A stretch of DNA of 64,000 nt from Leminorella grimontii ATCC 33999 = DSM 5078 (GCF_000439085.1 NZ_AUUA01000004.1:116773-180772), one strand, 5' to 3'; shown: positions 53,649 through 63,977, counted from the first letter of the stretch. Numbers and translations: made by a program. The notes: generated by a model from the letters alone, not told the origin.

Positions 53649-54488
53649 ATGAAATTACGCAGCTACCGCTTTATAGGATTACTGAGCGTCCTGGCGCTGA
53701 TGGGATGTGAAACGCTAAAGCCGACAGCGCCGGGGCAAGATGAGTTTGCGTTCAGCGCCCAGGGAAATGCCGTTCAACAGGGAATGCTAAGCGGCTTGCA
53801 GGGATATCTGGTTCAGCTACAGGCTCAGAGCAACGACGGCGATTTGATTTCACAGCGCCGACTGGGAGAGCTGCTGAATGCTTCGGGCCAAGAACATCAG
53901 GGAAAGGCGCTGCTTTTGAAAGCCGCTAACGGCGGCGATCTCGATCTTCAGGTACGTCAGGGGGATGAGGACTTTAGCCGCGCGGACTATGCCAAAGCGT
54001 TTTCTTGGTACAGCAAGGCGGCCGAGCGGGGCAACGGCCATGCGCAAAGCCAGCTGGCGTATCTTTATCTCAACGGGCTAGGTACGGTGAAAAGCCTTTC
54101 TCAGGCCGTTTATTGGGACAGGTTGGCGGCGGAAAAGGGAATCGCCCGATCCCAAAATAACCTCGGGGCGGCCTATACGCGCGGCGAAGGTATTGAAAAG
54201 AGCCCTGCTCAGGCCTTCTATTGGTATTCCAAAGCCGCAGAGCAGGGGACTACAGAAGCCCAGTTCAACCTTGCGGGTTCTTATTATCTGGGGCACGGCG
54301 TGGCGAAAAATGACGAGCTTTCCTACGTTTGGTACTCCTGCGTAGCGCACGGCGATGATGAGAAGCTTGCTGCAAGGGCAAAAGAGATGATGAAGAAAAT
54401 TGCTCCTGAGCTTAAACAGATGGGGAAGTACGCTTCGTCTCAGAGGCTGGCTGAAGAATATATGGGGAAATACGGCGAACGGAGCTAG
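53649..54488 (+). CDS. Sel1-repeat lipoprotein
   Basis: This 279-residue lipoprotein has a lipobox LALMGC, then Sel1-like repeats (about 36 residues each): ADYAKAFSWYSKAAERGNGH, SLSQAVYWDRLAAEKGIARS, SPAQAFYWYSKAAEQGTTEA and a last half-repeat ending in YVWYSCVAHGD. Such helical repeats mediate protein-protein contact. ATG 53649 follows AGGAAG at the right distance; an earlier ATG overlaps the neighbour. Binding partners are unknown. Confidence 0.85.
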   Translation: MKLRSYRFIGLLSVLALMGCETLKPTAPGQDEFAFSAQGNAVQQGMLSGLQGYLVQLQAQSNDGDLISQRRLGELLNASGQEHQGKALLLKAANGGDLDLQVRQGDEDFSRADYAKAFSWYSKAAERGNGHAQSQLAYLYLNGLGTVKSLSQAVYWDRLAAEKGIARSQNNLGAAYTRGEGIEKSPAQAFYWYSKAAEQGTTEAQFNLAGSYYLGHGVAKNDELSYVWYSCVAHGDDEKLAARAKEMMKKIAPELKQMGKYASSQRLAEEYMGKYGERS

Positions 54489-54540
54489 CCGCCGGGCCGT
54501 TTCTCATTTTGCGTAATAAGCGTGACGCTCGATCCTACAT

Positions 54541-54571
54541 GCCGGTAGCCGTTCGTCTACCGGCCATTTTC
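54541..54571 (+). terminator. Terminator of the lipoprotein pair
   Basis: GCCGGTAG pairs with CTACCGGC around eight bases, followed by CATTTTC. Confidence 0.65.
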
Positions 54572-54607
54572 TCTCCGACGACGCTCCTCCTTTTTTATAT
54601 CATTTGT

Positions 54608-54622
54608 TGATAATCATTCTCC
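54608..54622 (+). promoter_or_regulatory. Fur box upstream of second iron ABC operon
   Basis: TGATAATCATTCTCC matches the 7-1-7 Fur motif with a perfect left half and five of seven in the right. It lies about 50 bases before the first gene. Confidence 0.7.
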
Positions 54623-54671
54623 TTTGCATTATTGTTTGCATTCTTTTAGGCCACGGGAAAGGGGCTTTGTA

Positions 54672-55817
54672 ATGAAGCTATTTAAACGTACATTGACGAA
54701 ATGCGTAGGGGCTTCCCTCTTGCTGGGAAGTTCTTTGCTGTTAAGCGCGGGCGCATGGGCTGAAACCATTACCGACGTGGCGGGGCGCCAGGTTGAATTA
54801 CCAAAAAAAGTTGACCGCATCCTTCTCGGCGAAGGCCGCCTCATTTATGCCGTCGCGCTGTTGGAAGGCGATAAGCCGCTTGCCCGCATTGCCGGTTGGC
54901 AGGGGGATTTCCGCAAGCTCGATCCGCACGCTTATGCCGCCTATAAGGCGAAGTTCCCTGAAATAGACGATATTCCTTTGATTGGCAACACCACCGCCGA
55001 AAGCGTCAGCGCGGAAAAGGTGCTGACGCTGCGCCCTGACGTTGCGGTGTTTGGCCTGTCCGGCCACGGGCCTGGGCGCAACAGCGAGCTGGTGGCTCAG
55101 TTGGAAAAGGCCGGCGTGCCGGTGGTCTTTATCGATTTCCGTACTTCTCCGTTGAAAAATACCGTTCCCAGCATGCGCATTTTGGGTAAAGCGCTGCATC
55201 GTGAAGCGCAGGCCGAACGCTATATCCAGTTTTATGAAGAAAACGTCGCCAAAATCACGAATGTGACGAAAGATATTGCCGAAGAGAACAAGCCTAAGGT
55301 GTTTATTGAGCTTAAAGCGGCGATGACCGGCGACTGCTGCAGCACGGCGGGCAACGGCAACATGGGCGATTTTATCGATCTGGCCGGCGGCAGGAATATG
55401 GCTAAAGGGCTTTTGCCGGGCGTGTTAGGCACGGTGAACCTTGAGAAAATCATTGCGACCAACCCTGACGTTTATATTGCCAGCGGCTCGCGTGCTGCCG
55501 ACGCTAAAGATCCCGGCGTGAAGCTGGGGGCGGACGTACCCGAAGCGATTGCGCGCCAAAGCCTGCTTTCTATCCTTGACCGTAAGGGCATCAGCGCGCT
55601 TCCTGCGGTAAAAGAGGGAAGGACCTACGCCATTTGGCACAGTTTCTATAATTCGCCTTATAACGTTCTGGCGATCCAGGCGTTTGGCACCTGGTTCTAT
55701 CCGGAGCAGTTTAAAGACGTCGATCCGAAAAAGACCATGGACGCGCTGTACAAAGAGTTCCTGGCGATTGAACCTTCGGGGACCTACTGGGTGGCCCCTC
55801 AGCCAGAAAATAAATAA
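54672..55817 (+). CDS. Iron ABC transporter substrate-binding protein
   Basis: This 381-residue class III binding protein has a Sec signal (ending GAWA) and starts ETITDVAGRQVELPKKVDRI, followed by VLTLRPDVAVFGL and FIDLAGGRNMAKG. A distinctive DCCSTAGNGNMG segment lies in the second lobe. It is likely YiuA-type, i.e. a siderophore-binding component, on family resemblance only. ATG 54672 is preferred because the signal peptide begins there; an upstream in-frame ATG lies inside the Fur/promoter region. It is first of a three-gene operon. Confidence 0.85.
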   Translation: MKLFKRTLTKCVGASLLLGSSLLLSAGAWAETITDVAGRQVELPKKVDRILLGEGRLIYAVALLEGDKPLARIAGWQGDFRKLDPHAYAAYKAKFPEIDDIPLIGNTTAESVSAEKVLTLRPDVAVFGLSGHGPGRNSELVAQLEKAGVPVVFIDFRTSPLKNTVPSMRILGKALHREAQAERYIQFYEENVAKITNVTKDIAEENKPKVFIELKAAMTGDCCSTAGNGNMGDFIDLAGGRNMAKGLLPGVLGTVNLEKIIATNPDVYIASGSRAADAKDPGVKLGADVPEAIARQSLLSILDRKGISALPAVKEGRTYAIWHSFYNSPYNVLAIQAFGTWFYPEQFKDVDPKKTMDALYKEFLAIEPSGTYWVAPQPENK

Positions 55818-55857
55818 CTTCTAATTAGAAAAATATCGTAGCAATGGTCGTTAATGA

Positions 55858-56937
55858 ATGAGCGTAAGTACAGATTTGATGAAAGCCGAAACGCCAAATG
55901 AACAAAGCGTAATGGGGCGCTACCGCCACATTTTGCGCAGGCGCCTGATGGTTCTACTTTTAGTCACGTTGGCTATTTTAGGATCGGTGGTGTTGGACTT
56001 TATTATGGGGCCTTCGGGCCTGACGATAGGGGAACTGTGGCAAACGCTATGGCAGCCGGAAACCGTTGACGCCGGTATTCAGGTTATCGTTTGGGATATC
56101 CGCTTGCCCTATGCGCTGATGGCGGTTGTCGTCGGCATGGCGCTGGGGCTTGCGGGCGCGGAAATGCAGACGATTCTCAATAACCCGCTGGCCAGCCCGT
56201 TTACGCTTGGGGTGTCTTCCGCCGCGGCGTTCGGTGCGGCGCTGGCCATCGTATTGGGGATAGGTATTCCCGGCGTCGATCCCCAGTGGTTTATTTCGGT
56301 GAACGCCTTTATCTTCGCTCTTCTTGCGGCCTTTATGCTGGACGCCGTTACCCGCTGGACGCGCGTAGCGACGTCCGGCGTGGTGCTGTTCGGCATTGCG
56401 TTGGTATTTACCTTCAACGCGCTGGTGTCCATGATGCAGTTTATTGCTTCTGAAGATACGCTTCAGGGGCTGGTGTTCTGGACGATGGGCAGCCTGGCGC
56501 GGGCAACCTGGATCAAGCTTGCTATTTTGCTGGCCGTTTTTCTGGTGCTGTTTCCGTGGTCTATGCTCAACGCGTGGCGCCTGACCGCGCTGCGTCTGGG
56601 CGAGGATCGTGCGATTAGCTTCGGCATTGATGTGCGCCGCCTGCGCCTGTCAACGCTTCTGCGCATCAGCATTCTGTCCGCGCTGGCGGTGGCGTTCGTC
56701 GGGCCGATAGGCTTTATTGGCCTGGTTGCGCCGCACATTGCTCGCCTGATTTTCGGCGAGGATCACCGCTTCTATCTTCCCGCCAGCGCGCTTATCGGTG
56801 CGTTAGTGCTTTCTATGGCCTCCGTTGCCTCTAAGAACCTGATCCCCGGCGTGATTATTCCCGTTGGCATCGTGACGTCGTTGGTCGGCGTGCCGTTCTT
56901 CCTGAGCATTATTCTGCGGCACAGGGGGCAAGTATGA
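55858..56937 (+). CDS. Iron ABC transporter permease (FecCD family), single permease
   Basis: This 359-residue permease has motifs RLPYALMAVVVGMALGLAG, LNNPLASPFTLGVSSAAAFG and GPIGFIGLVAPHIARLIFG. Only one permease gene is present, so the channel would be a homodimer, as in BtuC or YiuB-type systems, unlike the two-permease system at 17-20 kb. It overlaps the ATPase gene as ATGA. The ribosome site is weak. Confidence 0.9.
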   Translation: MSVSTDLMKAETPNEQSVMGRYRHILRRRLMVLLLVTLAILGSVVLDFIMGPSGLTIGELWQTLWQPETVDAGIQVIVWDIRLPYALMAVVVGMALGLAGAEMQTILNNPLASPFTLGVSSAAAFGAALAIVLGIGIPGVDPQWFISVNAFIFALLAAFMLDAVTRWTRVATSGVVLFGIALVFTFNALVSMMQFIASEDTLQGLVFWTMGSLARATWIKLAILLAVFLVLFPWSMLNAWRLTALRLGEDRAISFGIDVRRLRLSTLLRISILSALAVAFVGPIGFIGLVAPHIARLIFGEDHRFYLPASALIGALVLSMASVASKNLIPGVIIPVGIVTSLVGVPFFLSIILRHRGQV

Positions 56938-57722
56938 CGGGCGGACTACAGGCCAAGCACTTTTCTGCTGGCTATCCCAGAAGGCCGATTATTACCGACC
57001 TGGCTATTCCTCAACTGGAAAGAGGGGAAATTACGGTGCTTCTTGGGCCGAACGGCAGCGGGAAGTCGACGCTGCTGCGCGCTTTGGCCGGTTTGAATCA
57101 GGCCAGCGGCCAGCTGCTGCTGGACGGGCAGGATCTGATGCAGCAGCCCTTCTCCGAAAGGGCCAGACACGTCGTATACCTTCCCCAAACGCTACCGGCC
57201 GGCGTTCATCTTCACGTTCTGGAATCGATCGTGGTCGCACAGCGCGCGTCCGGCGGCGTAAGCGCTGGGCAGGGCGAGGCGGAAGTAATGGCGTTGCTGA
57301 CGCAGCTTGGCATCTCGCATCTTGCTCTGAGCTATCTGGATCAGCTTTCCGGCGGCCAAAAGCAGCTTGTCGGGCTGGCCCAGTCGCTAATTCGTCAGCC
57401 TTCTTTGCTGCTGCTGGATGAGCCCCTCAGCGCTCTTGACCTTAACTATCAGTTCCACGTGATGGATTTGGTAAAGCGGGAGACGCAGCGCCGCAACATC
57501 ATTACGGTGGTAGTGGTTCACGATATCAATATCGCTTTACACCACGCCGATCGGGTCCTGATGTTGAAAAACGGAGGCCTGGTCGCAAACGGCAGGCCGG
57601 AAGAGGTCATTACGCCGGAAAGCCTTGCGGAGGTTTACGGCGTGAGAGGGCGCATTGAGCGCTGCTCTCAGGGGCGGCCTCAGGTCATGATTGACGGCCT
57701 GGTTGGGCAAATCGTCAGCTGA
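56934..57722 (+). CDS. Iron ABC transporter ATPase (FepC-like)
   Basis: This 262-residue ATPase has Walker A GPNGSGKST, signature LSGGQKQLVGLAQSL, Walker B LLLLDEPLSALD and a switch His in VVHDIN. It is FepC/YiuC-like. A bidirectional terminator separates it from the convergent fepE. Confidence 0.9.
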   Translation: MTGGLQAKHFSAGYPRRPIITDLAIPQLERGEITVLLGPNGSGKSTLLRALAGLNQASGQLLLDGQDLMQQPFSERARHVVYLPQTLPAGVHLHVLESIVVAQRASGGVSAGQGEAEVMALLTQLGISHLALSYLDQLSGGQKQLVGLAQSLIRQPSLLLLDEPLSALDLNYQFHVMDLVKRETQRRNIITVVVVHDINIALHHADRVLMLKNGGLVANGRPEEVITPESLAEVYGVRGRIERCSQGRPQVMIDGLVGQIVS

Positions 57723-57743
57723 GTTACCGCTTCCTTATCGATA

Positions 57744-57780
57744 AAAAACGCGCTAATGGCCGAGCCATTAGCGCGTTTTT
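57744..57780. terminator. Bidirectional terminator between iron ABC operon and fepE
   Basis: AAAACGCGCTAATGGC pairs with GCCATTAGCGCGTTTT around CGA, flanked by A and T runs. Confidence 0.92.
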
Positions 57781-57795
57781 GCTTATATGGCTATA

Positions 57796-58896
57796 TCACG
57801 CCGTGGGGGCTCTTCTCGCCCGTTCCTGAACCGCCTGGCTTAGTAGCACATAGGCGCAGGCCACCATAAAACCGAGCATCGTTGACAGCGTGAGGATAAT
57901 AGCCTTTCCGGGGCCATCCTTTTTAACCGGCCAGGAGGGGGTCATTTGATATCTGTAAGGCTGAAGCTTTGCGCCCCGAATGCTGATCCTTTCCATTTTA
58001 TTCAAGCGCATTTCGCGGTTTTGAATAGAGGCGTTGAGCTGGGCGACGTCGGTAATCGACTGCTCTATTTTTAACTTTTGCGCCAGTCCGTCTGAGCCCA
58101 GCGCAACGGAATAGTCTGGGTCGTCTTTTACAGCCTGGCCATTGCTGTATACGGGCTGCTTGATCCCTGCGGCGTTAGCGACTTCCAGCGAGTAATTGAG
58201 GCGCTGAATGTTGATGTTGTGTTCATTTTCCAGCGCTTGGCGATCCAACCTGAGGCTATCTTTTTCGGCCCCAATCCGAAGCTCCAGCGCGCTGATAAGA
58301 TTCCTGATAACGTCTCTTTCTACCGCGTTGGACACGTAGTCGATGTACCCTTCCAGAACGGACTGTGCGTCTTCCGAGTTATCGGCGGTAAAGCTGAGCG
58401 TCCAGGACGTATATGGGAGTGCGTCCTTTTTATTGGTCGAGTTATTGGAGATAAGCTTGAGCCTTTCCATCGCGCTAACCATCAGACGACGCCGTTCAAT
58501 GGGCGTGGCCTCTTTTTCGCCGAACGCCTTCTTTATATATAGCGACCGGCTTAAATATTCTTCCTGCAGCGCAGGGGAGTCGAAGCGTTTTATAAACTGC
58601 TGAAAAAGCGTCGCCGAGTCGATATCAGCCTTGATGTCCAGAACCTGAAGTTCAACCAGCTCTTTTCTAAGCTGGATAAGCTCGGGCATTTCAGGAGGAA
58701 CGACGATGGCTTGGCTTGTCCACTTTTGCGGTAAAACAAACGTGGCGACTAAGCCGATAACGGTGAAAGCAAAGGTAATGGCAATCAGGCTTTTTTTGGC
58801 CGAGAGAAGGGCCTCTAATAGAGTAAAGAGATCTATTTCATCCTGCTGTGGCGCAGGGGCCGGGTATTTGTTTAGCGTATTTTCTATAACTGACAT
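57796..58896 (-). CDS. fepE: FepE, very long O-antigen chain-length determinant (Wzz family)
   Basis: This 366-residue polysaccharide co-polymerase has two membrane helices (ITFAFTVIGLVATFVL near 45 and VLSTMLGF-type near the C-terminus, ILTLSTMLGFMVACAYVLL) and a long periplasmic coiled coil. A stretch NIQRLNYSLEVANAAGIKQP followed by VYSNGQAVKDDPDYS is nearly identical to E. coli FepE, and the end motif SPxxPVKKDGPGKA appears as TPSWPVKKDGPGKA. FepE sets very long O-antigen chains. ATG 58896 has AAAGGGA upstream. In E. coli fepE adjoins fepC, as here. Confidence 0.9.
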   Translation of the reverse strand: MSVIENTLNKYPAPAPQQDEIDLFTLLEALLSAKKSLIAITFAFTVIGLVATFVLPQKWTSQAIVVPPEMPELIQLRKELVELQVLDIKADIDSATLFQQFIKRFDSPALQEEYLSRSLYIKKAFGEKEATPIERRRLMVSAMERLKLISNNSTNKKDALPYTSWTLSFTADNSEDAQSVLEGYIDYVSNAVERDVIRNLISALELRIGAEKDSLRLDRQALENEHNINIQRLNYSLEVANAAGIKQPVYSNGQAVKDDPDYSVALGSDGLAQKLKIEQSITDVAQLNASIQNREMRLNKMERISIRGAKLQPYRYQMTPSWPVKKDGPGKAIILTLSTMLGFMVACAYVLLSQAVQERARRAPTA

Positions 58897-59534
58897 ATGT
58901 AGTCCCTTTGCCAAACATAAGACAGAAACAGTTTTGTCGGCAAGATTGTTAGGCGTAGCGCGTTGTTTAATCTGTTTCTTAATCGCACCTAATTTACTTC
59001 TTTATAATTTCACATACAAATAGTTACTTTGTGAAAATAAATATTAAATAATAGCCTGCATCTATTGACGTGTGCGGCACTTTGCCGATATTTAACTTTT
59101 TGGTACTTTTATTGAGGTAGAAGGCCCGCACCGGAACGTTTCTTATAAAACGGATTAAGCAACAAAAAACGAAATTTTTTTCTAAAACGTTATCGCCTGA
59201 CAAACGTATTGAATAAAGCCAAGCGCCCAATATGTATACGATTCGTCGAACAATATAATTATAAATTTTTTATATAACAAATAGTTACTTCCTAAAAAGA
59301 GAGAGCTAATAATAGATAAAATCTATCATAAAAACAAAAATGATCGTTTTTAACGATCAATTATCTATTGTTTATCTTATTGATTATTAATAATAAAAAT
59401 GGAGTCATTGCGTTGTGTTGAGATAAAAATATCGTGATTACAAAGTGTTGCTGCAACGCGATGGATACGGTCTGGTGTTGAAAAATTATTTAGCGAAAAG
59501 CGTATGCGGGAGGATTAAAAAAGAAATGGCAAAT
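58897..59534. other. AT-rich intergenic region upstream of fepE with repeats
   Basis: About 640 bp, strongly AT-rich and without a convincing gene (a 68-codon minus frame at 59024-59230 has no ribosome site). It carries a 14-base direct repeat ACAAATAGTTACTT (59016-59029 and 59277-59290) and a hairpin TGATCGTT/AACGATCA at 59341-59359. It probably contains the fepE promoter. Confidence 0.5.
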
Positions 59535-59584
59535 ATAAAAAATCTCCCCTGAACGCGCGATTGAGTTAGCGCTCAGGGGAGATT
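59535..59584 (-). terminator. Terminator of metG
   Basis: TCAGGGGAGATT (59573-59584) pairs with AATCTCCCCTGA (59541-59552); on the minus strand ATTTTTTATA follows. Confidence 0.75.
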
Positions 59585-59624
59585 AATGGCGTTGGAGACC
59601 GAATTGTCTAATTCAGTCGCACCT

Positions 59625-61667
59625 CTATTTTACCGACATTCCCGGTTTTGCGCCGCTGTCCGGCGTTAGCAGGAAGATGTCGCTGCCGCCGGGGCCTGCG
59701 GCCATCACCATGCCTTCTGATACGCCAAAGCGCATTTTTCTCGGCGCCAGGTTGGCGACCATCACGGTCAGGCGACCTTCAAGCGCTTTAGGATCGGGAT
59801 AGGCGGACTTGATGCCGGAGAAGACTTGACGAGTTTCACCGCCCAGATCTAACGTCAGCTTCAAGAGTTTGTCCGAGCCTTCCACTTCCTCCGCCTGCTG
59901 AATCAAGGCAACGCGCAGATCGACTTTCGCAAAGTCGTCAAAGGTGATGGTGTCAGCGATCGGTTCATCGGCTAAAGGGCCTGCTGCGGGCGCTTTGGTC
60001 GCGCTTTGCATCGCCTGAAGGTCGGCTTTTGAGGACTCGACCATGGCATCGATTTGCGTGCTGTCGATGCGGTTGAACAGCGCTTTAAACGCGTTGACCC
60101 GATGGCCCAGCAGCGGCTGCTCGATGCCGTCCCAGTGCAGCTCTTGATTTAGGAACGCTTCGGCGCGCTCGGTCAAAGAGGGGAGCACCGGCTTGAGGTA
60201 GGTCATCAGCACGCGGAACATGTTGATGCCCATCGAACAGATTAGCTGAAGGTCTTCATCTCGGCCTTCCTGCTTGGCGACGACCCAGGGCGCCTGTTCG
60301 TCAACGTAGCGGTTGGCGATATCGGCCAGCGCCATGATTTCGCGGATAGCCTTGTTAAACTCCCGCTGCTCATAGTATTCCGCAATCGTCGCCGCGGCTT
60401 GGGTAAATGTCTTATACAGCTCGCTGTCGGCCAGCTTATCCGCCAGCTTGCCGTCGAAGCGTTTGCTTATAAAGCCCGCGTTGCGAGACGCCAGGTTGAC
60501 GACCTTGTTGACGATGTCGGCATTGACGCGCTGGACGAAGTCTTCCAGATTCAGGTCGATATCATCAATGCGGGAAGAGAGCTTCGCCGCGTAGTAATAG
60601 CGCAAGCAGTCCGGATCGAGGTGCTTCAGGTACGTGCTGGCCTGAATAAAGGTGCCGCGAGATTTGGACATCTTCGCGCCGTTGACCGTTACATAGCCGT
60701 GAACGCACAGGTTGGTCGGCTTGCGGAACTGGCTTCCTTCCAGCATGGCCGGCCAGAACAGGCTGTGGAAGTAAACGATGTCTTTGCCGATAAAGTGGTA
60801 GAGCTCGGCCTCAGAGCCTTCGCGCCAGTATTCGTCGAAGCTCAGATCGGGACGCCGGCTGCACAGATTTTTAAACGAGCCCATGTAGCCAATCGGCGCG
60901 TCCAGCCAGACGTAAAAATATTTGCCCGGCGCGTCGGGGATTTCAAAACCAAAGTAGGGAGCGTCACGCGTGATGTCCCACTGCTGCAGGCCGGCGTCAA
61001 ACCATTCCTGCATCTTGTTGGCCACCTGCTCCTGCAGCGCGCCGGAGCGAGTCCAGGCTTGCAGCATTTCTTGAAATGCCGGCAGGTCAAAGAAGAAGTG
61101 CTCGGTCTCACGCATGACGGGCGTCGCGCCGGACACTACGGAGCGAGGGTCGATAAGCTCCGTCGGGCTGTAGGTCGCGCCGCACACTTCGCAGTTGTCG
61201 CCGTACTGATCCTGCGCCTTACAGCGTGGGCAGGTGCCTTTAACAAAGCGGTCCGGCAGGAACATGGACTTTTCCGGGTCGAACAGCTGAGAGATGGTTC
61301 GGCTTTTGATAAAGCCGTTACTCTTTAAGCGACCGTAAATAAGCTCTGACAGCTCCCGGTTCTCTTCGCTGTGCGTAGAGTGATAGTTGTCGTAACTGAT
61401 GAGGAAGCCGGCGAAGTCCTCCTGGTGTTCGCGGTTCATATCGTCAATCATGCTTTCCGGCGTAACGCCAAGCTGTTGCGCTTTGAGCATAATCGGCGTG
61501 CCGTGGGCGTCATCGGCGCAGATAAAGTTTATCTGATGGCCGCGCATTCGATGATAGCGAACCCAGATATCAGCCTGAATGTGCTCGAGAATATGACCGA
61601 GATGAATTGAACCGTTTGCGTAAGGGAGCGCACAGGTCACCAGTATTTTTTTCGCGACTTGAGCCAT
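59625..61667 (-). CDS. metG: Methionyl-tRNA synthetase
   Basis: This 680-residue class I synthetase begins [20 protein letters not shown], with HIGH-type motif HLGHILEH, the zinc knuckle [18 protein letters not shown], and KMSKSRG. The C-terminal tRNA-binding domain ([20 protein letters not shown]) is intact. The start at 61667 matches E. coli MetG; upstream in-frame codons would add 32 residues. It is divergent from mrp. Confidence 0.97.
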   Translation of the reverse strand: MAQVAKKILVTCALPYANGSIHLGHILEHIQADIWVRYHRMRGHQINFICADDAHGTPIMLKAQQLGVTPESMIDDMNREHQEDFAGFLISYDNYHSTHSEENRELSELIYGRLKSNGFIKSRTISQLFDPEKSMFLPDRFVKGTCPRCKAQDQYGDNCEVCGATYSPTELIDPRSVVSGATPVMRETEHFFFDLPAFQEMLQAWTRSGALQEQVANKMQEWFDAGLQQWDITRDAPYFGFEIPDAPGKYFYVWLDAPIGYMGSFKNLCSRRPDLSFDEYWREGSEAELYHFIGKDIVYFHSLFWPAMLEGSQFRKPTNLCVHGYVTVNGAKMSKSRGTFIQASTYLKHLDPDCLRYYYAAKLSSRIDDIDLNLEDFVQRVNADIVNKVVNLASRNAGFISKRFDGKLADKLADSELYKTFTQAAATIAEYYEQREFNKAIREIMALADIANRYVDEQAPWVVAKQEGRDEDLQLICSMGINMFRVLMTYLKPVLPSLTERAEAFLNQELHWDGIEQPLLGHRVNAFKALFNRIDSTQIDAMVESSKADLQAMQSATKAPAAGPLADEPIADTITFDDFAKVDLRVALIQQAEEVEGSDKLLKLTLDLGGETRQVFSGIKSAYPDPKALEGRLTVMVANLAPRKMRFGVSEGMVMAAGPGGSDIFLLTPDSGAKPGMSVK

Positions 61668-61934
61668 AGTTAACGTCTTAATCTTTATTGGTGAGTAATT
61701 GGGAACCTTCGATGTTAACTGATTGCGCCAGACTCGGCTAGGCCGTATCGCAGGGAAGGGCATATTTTTTACCTGCGGCTCTGCTTGCGGGGGAGCGCCG
61801 GCTTTTATTGGTAAAACCCGTTGATACCTTTGGGCTTGGCTTCTGTTATGCTAATAGACAGTGATTTCGCCATGCGGCCTACCGACGGCGAAACCTTTAT
61901 TTGCTATCGTACTTGATAATAATAAGGAGTCGGG

Positions 61935-63050
61935 ATGAGCGAACAATCCCAAAATGCGTTGACGCCAGACGCATTAAACCAGCTTGTGGCCGAGCGGCTT
62001 GCCGCGTTTAACCACCCAACGCTGAAGAAAAGCCTTGTCGAGATAAAAGCGCTGCACCACTGTGCGCTGTTGGATAACGTGTTGCACGTCGAGCTGCACA
62101 TGCCGTTTGCCTGGCACAGCGGTTTTGAGGCGCTCAAGGCGGCGAAGGCCGATGAGCTTTTGAAAGCGACGGGGGCGAAATCCATTGAATGGAAGCTGGT
62201 TTGCAACGTCGTTACGCTGAAGCGGGCGAACGATCAGGCCGGCGTTAAGGGCGTCAAAAACATTATTGCCGTTAGCTCCGGCAAGGGCGGCGTAGGCAAA
62301 TCCAGCACGGCGGTTAATCTGGCGCTGGCGCTGGCGGCGGAAGGGGCCAAAGTGGGCATCCTTGACGCTGATATTTACGGCCCTTCGATTCCCACCATGC
62401 TTGGAACAACGCATGAGCGCCCAACGTCGCCGGACGGCGAGCACATGGCGCCCATCGTTGCGCATGGTCTGGCTACCAATTCAATCGGTTATCTGGTTGA
62501 GGACGGCAACGCAATGGTATGGCGCGGCCCGATGGCCAGTAAGGCGCTGCTGCAGCTGTTGCAAGACACGCTGTGGCCCGATCTTGACTATCTGGTTATC
62601 GATATGCCTCCGGGAACCGGGGATATTCAGCTGACCCTGTCACAAAACATCCCGGTTACCGGTGCGGTTATCGTAACGACGCCGCAAGACGTCGCGCTGG
62701 TTGACGCCATGAAAGGGCTGGTGATGTTTGAGAAGGTGCACGTGCCGGTGTTGGGCATCATTGAAAACATGAGCATTCACATCTGCAGCAACTGTGGTCA
62801 TCAGGAAGCTATTTTTGGCACCGGCGGCGCTGAAAAACTGATTGCAAAGCACGGCAGCCAGCTGCTGGGGCAATTGCCGCTGCACATCAGCATTCGTGAA
62901 GATCTGGACCGCGGGGAACCCACTGTTGTTGCCCAGCCGAAGAGTGAAAATAGCCTCTTGTATCGTCAGGTAGCGGCGAAAGTCGCGGCTGAACTTTACT
63001 GGCAGGGACAGACGATCCCTTCAGAAATCAACATCAGAACCATGATGTAA
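61935..63050 (+). CDS. mrp: Iron-sulfur cluster carrier protein Mrp (ApbC)
   Basis: This 371-residue P-loop ATPase has the deviant Walker A GKGGVGKSS, VGILDADIYGPS, DMPPGTGDIQL, and the CxxC cluster site ICSNCG. The N-terminal DUF59-like domain (residues 1-95) is present. It carries [4Fe-4S] clusters to apoproteins. It pairs divergently with metG, as in other enterobacteria. Confidence 0.96.
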   Translation: MSEQSQNALTPDALNQLVAERLAAFNHPTLKKSLVEIKALHHCALLDNVLHVELHMPFAWHSGFEALKAAKADELLKATGAKSIEWKLVCNVVTLKRANDQAGVKGVKNIIAVSSGKGGVGKSSTAVNLALALAAEGAKVGILDADIYGPSIPTMLGTTHERPTSPDGEHMAPIVAHGLATNSIGYLVEDGNAMVWRGPMASKALLQLLQDTLWPDLDYLVIDMPPGTGDIQLTLSQNIPVTGAVIVTTPQDVALVDAMKGLVMFEKVHVPVLGIIENMSIHICSNCGHQEAIFGTGGAEKLIAKHGSQLLGQLPLHISIREDLDRGEPTVVAQPKSENSLLYRQVAAKVAAELYWQGQTIPSEINIRTMM

Positions 63051-63334
63051 CGCCCTTCATTGCAGCCTGCCTTCCGCGTGCGTCGACGTTTGCTTGTGGC
63101 GCACGCGGTTATTAAATCATATACTTAAAGATAGAAACGTCGCGCCGCATCAACGATTATTTTCACCACGCTTTTCCTTTTAACGTTCGCGTTAATAGGA
63201 AAGACGTTATGATTTTTCAATAGAACGTGCGAGCGTGAGCTCTTTCAACTATGGCCAGCCACGTTAAGACGCGCGCGTTCAATGTGATAAGCATTAAAAG
63301 TAACCAGAATAGGACAGACAGGAGTTTAACCGTA

Positions 63335-63916
63335 ATGAGACTATGCGACCGGGATATTGAAGCCTATTTGGACAGCGGTAAATTAAGCATTACTCCGCGC
63401 CCTCCCGAAACGCGTATTAACGGCGCTACGGTTGACGTTCGCTTGGGAAATCAGTTTCGCGTTTTTAGCGGGCATACGGCGGCCTACATCGATCTTAGCG
63501 GGCCAAAAGAAGAGGTTTCCGCTGCGCTGGAGCGCGTGATGAGCGACGAAATTAACCTGACGGATGATGAACCCTTTTTTCTGCATCCGGGAGAACTGGC
63601 GCTGGCAGTGACGCTGGAGTCGGTGTCGATCCCCGATGACCTGGTCGGCTGGCTGGACGGGCGCTCGTCTCTAGCGCGTTTAGGGCTGATGGTGCACGTT
63701 ACCGCCCACCGTATCGATCCGGGGTGGCAGGGTAAAATCGTGTTGGAGTTTTATAATTCAGGCAAGCTTCCATTGGCATTGCGTCCGGGAATGGTGATCG
63801 GCGCGCTGAGCTTCGAGCCGTTGAGCGGCCCTGCGGCTCGTCCTTACCACTGTCGTGAAGATGCAAAATATAAAGATCAGCAGGGCGCAGTCGCCAGCCG
63901 TATAGATAAAGACTAG
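63335..63916 (+). CDS. dcd: dCTP deaminase
   Basis: The protein has 193 residues, the standard length. It begins [20 protein letters not shown] and has [18 protein letters not shown], the catalytic [12 protein letters not shown] and [13 protein letters not shown] segments with the active-site Glu in VLEFYNSG. It deaminates dCTP to dUTP for thymidylate supply. ATG 63335 is supported by CAGGAG upstream and family alignment. udk, often between mrp and dcd in relatives such as Yersinia, is not here. Confidence 0.97.
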   Translation: MRLCDRDIEAYLDSGKLSITPRPPETRINGATVDVRLGNQFRVFSGHTAAYIDLSGPKEEVSAALERVMSDEINLTDDEPFFLHPGELALAVTLESVSIPDDLVGWLDGRSSLARLGLMVHVTAHRIDPGWQGKIVLEFYNSGKLPLALRPGMVIGALSFEPLSGPAARPYHCREDAKYKDQQGAVASRIDKD

Positions 63917-63977
63917 CGTTCTCTCGCTAGTGAATACACTTGACAGTAACCATTGGGGATAGTTGGGGATAGATGTC

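Noticed and set aside
59024..59230. 68-codon minus-strand frame upstream of fepE
   Set aside because: Low-complexity AT-rich translation without a ribosome site.
60399..61328. 309-codon open frame opposite metG
   Set aside because: It is a mirror of the metG coding strand in GC-rich DNA, with no ribosome site, no recognisable motif, and metG itself is certain.
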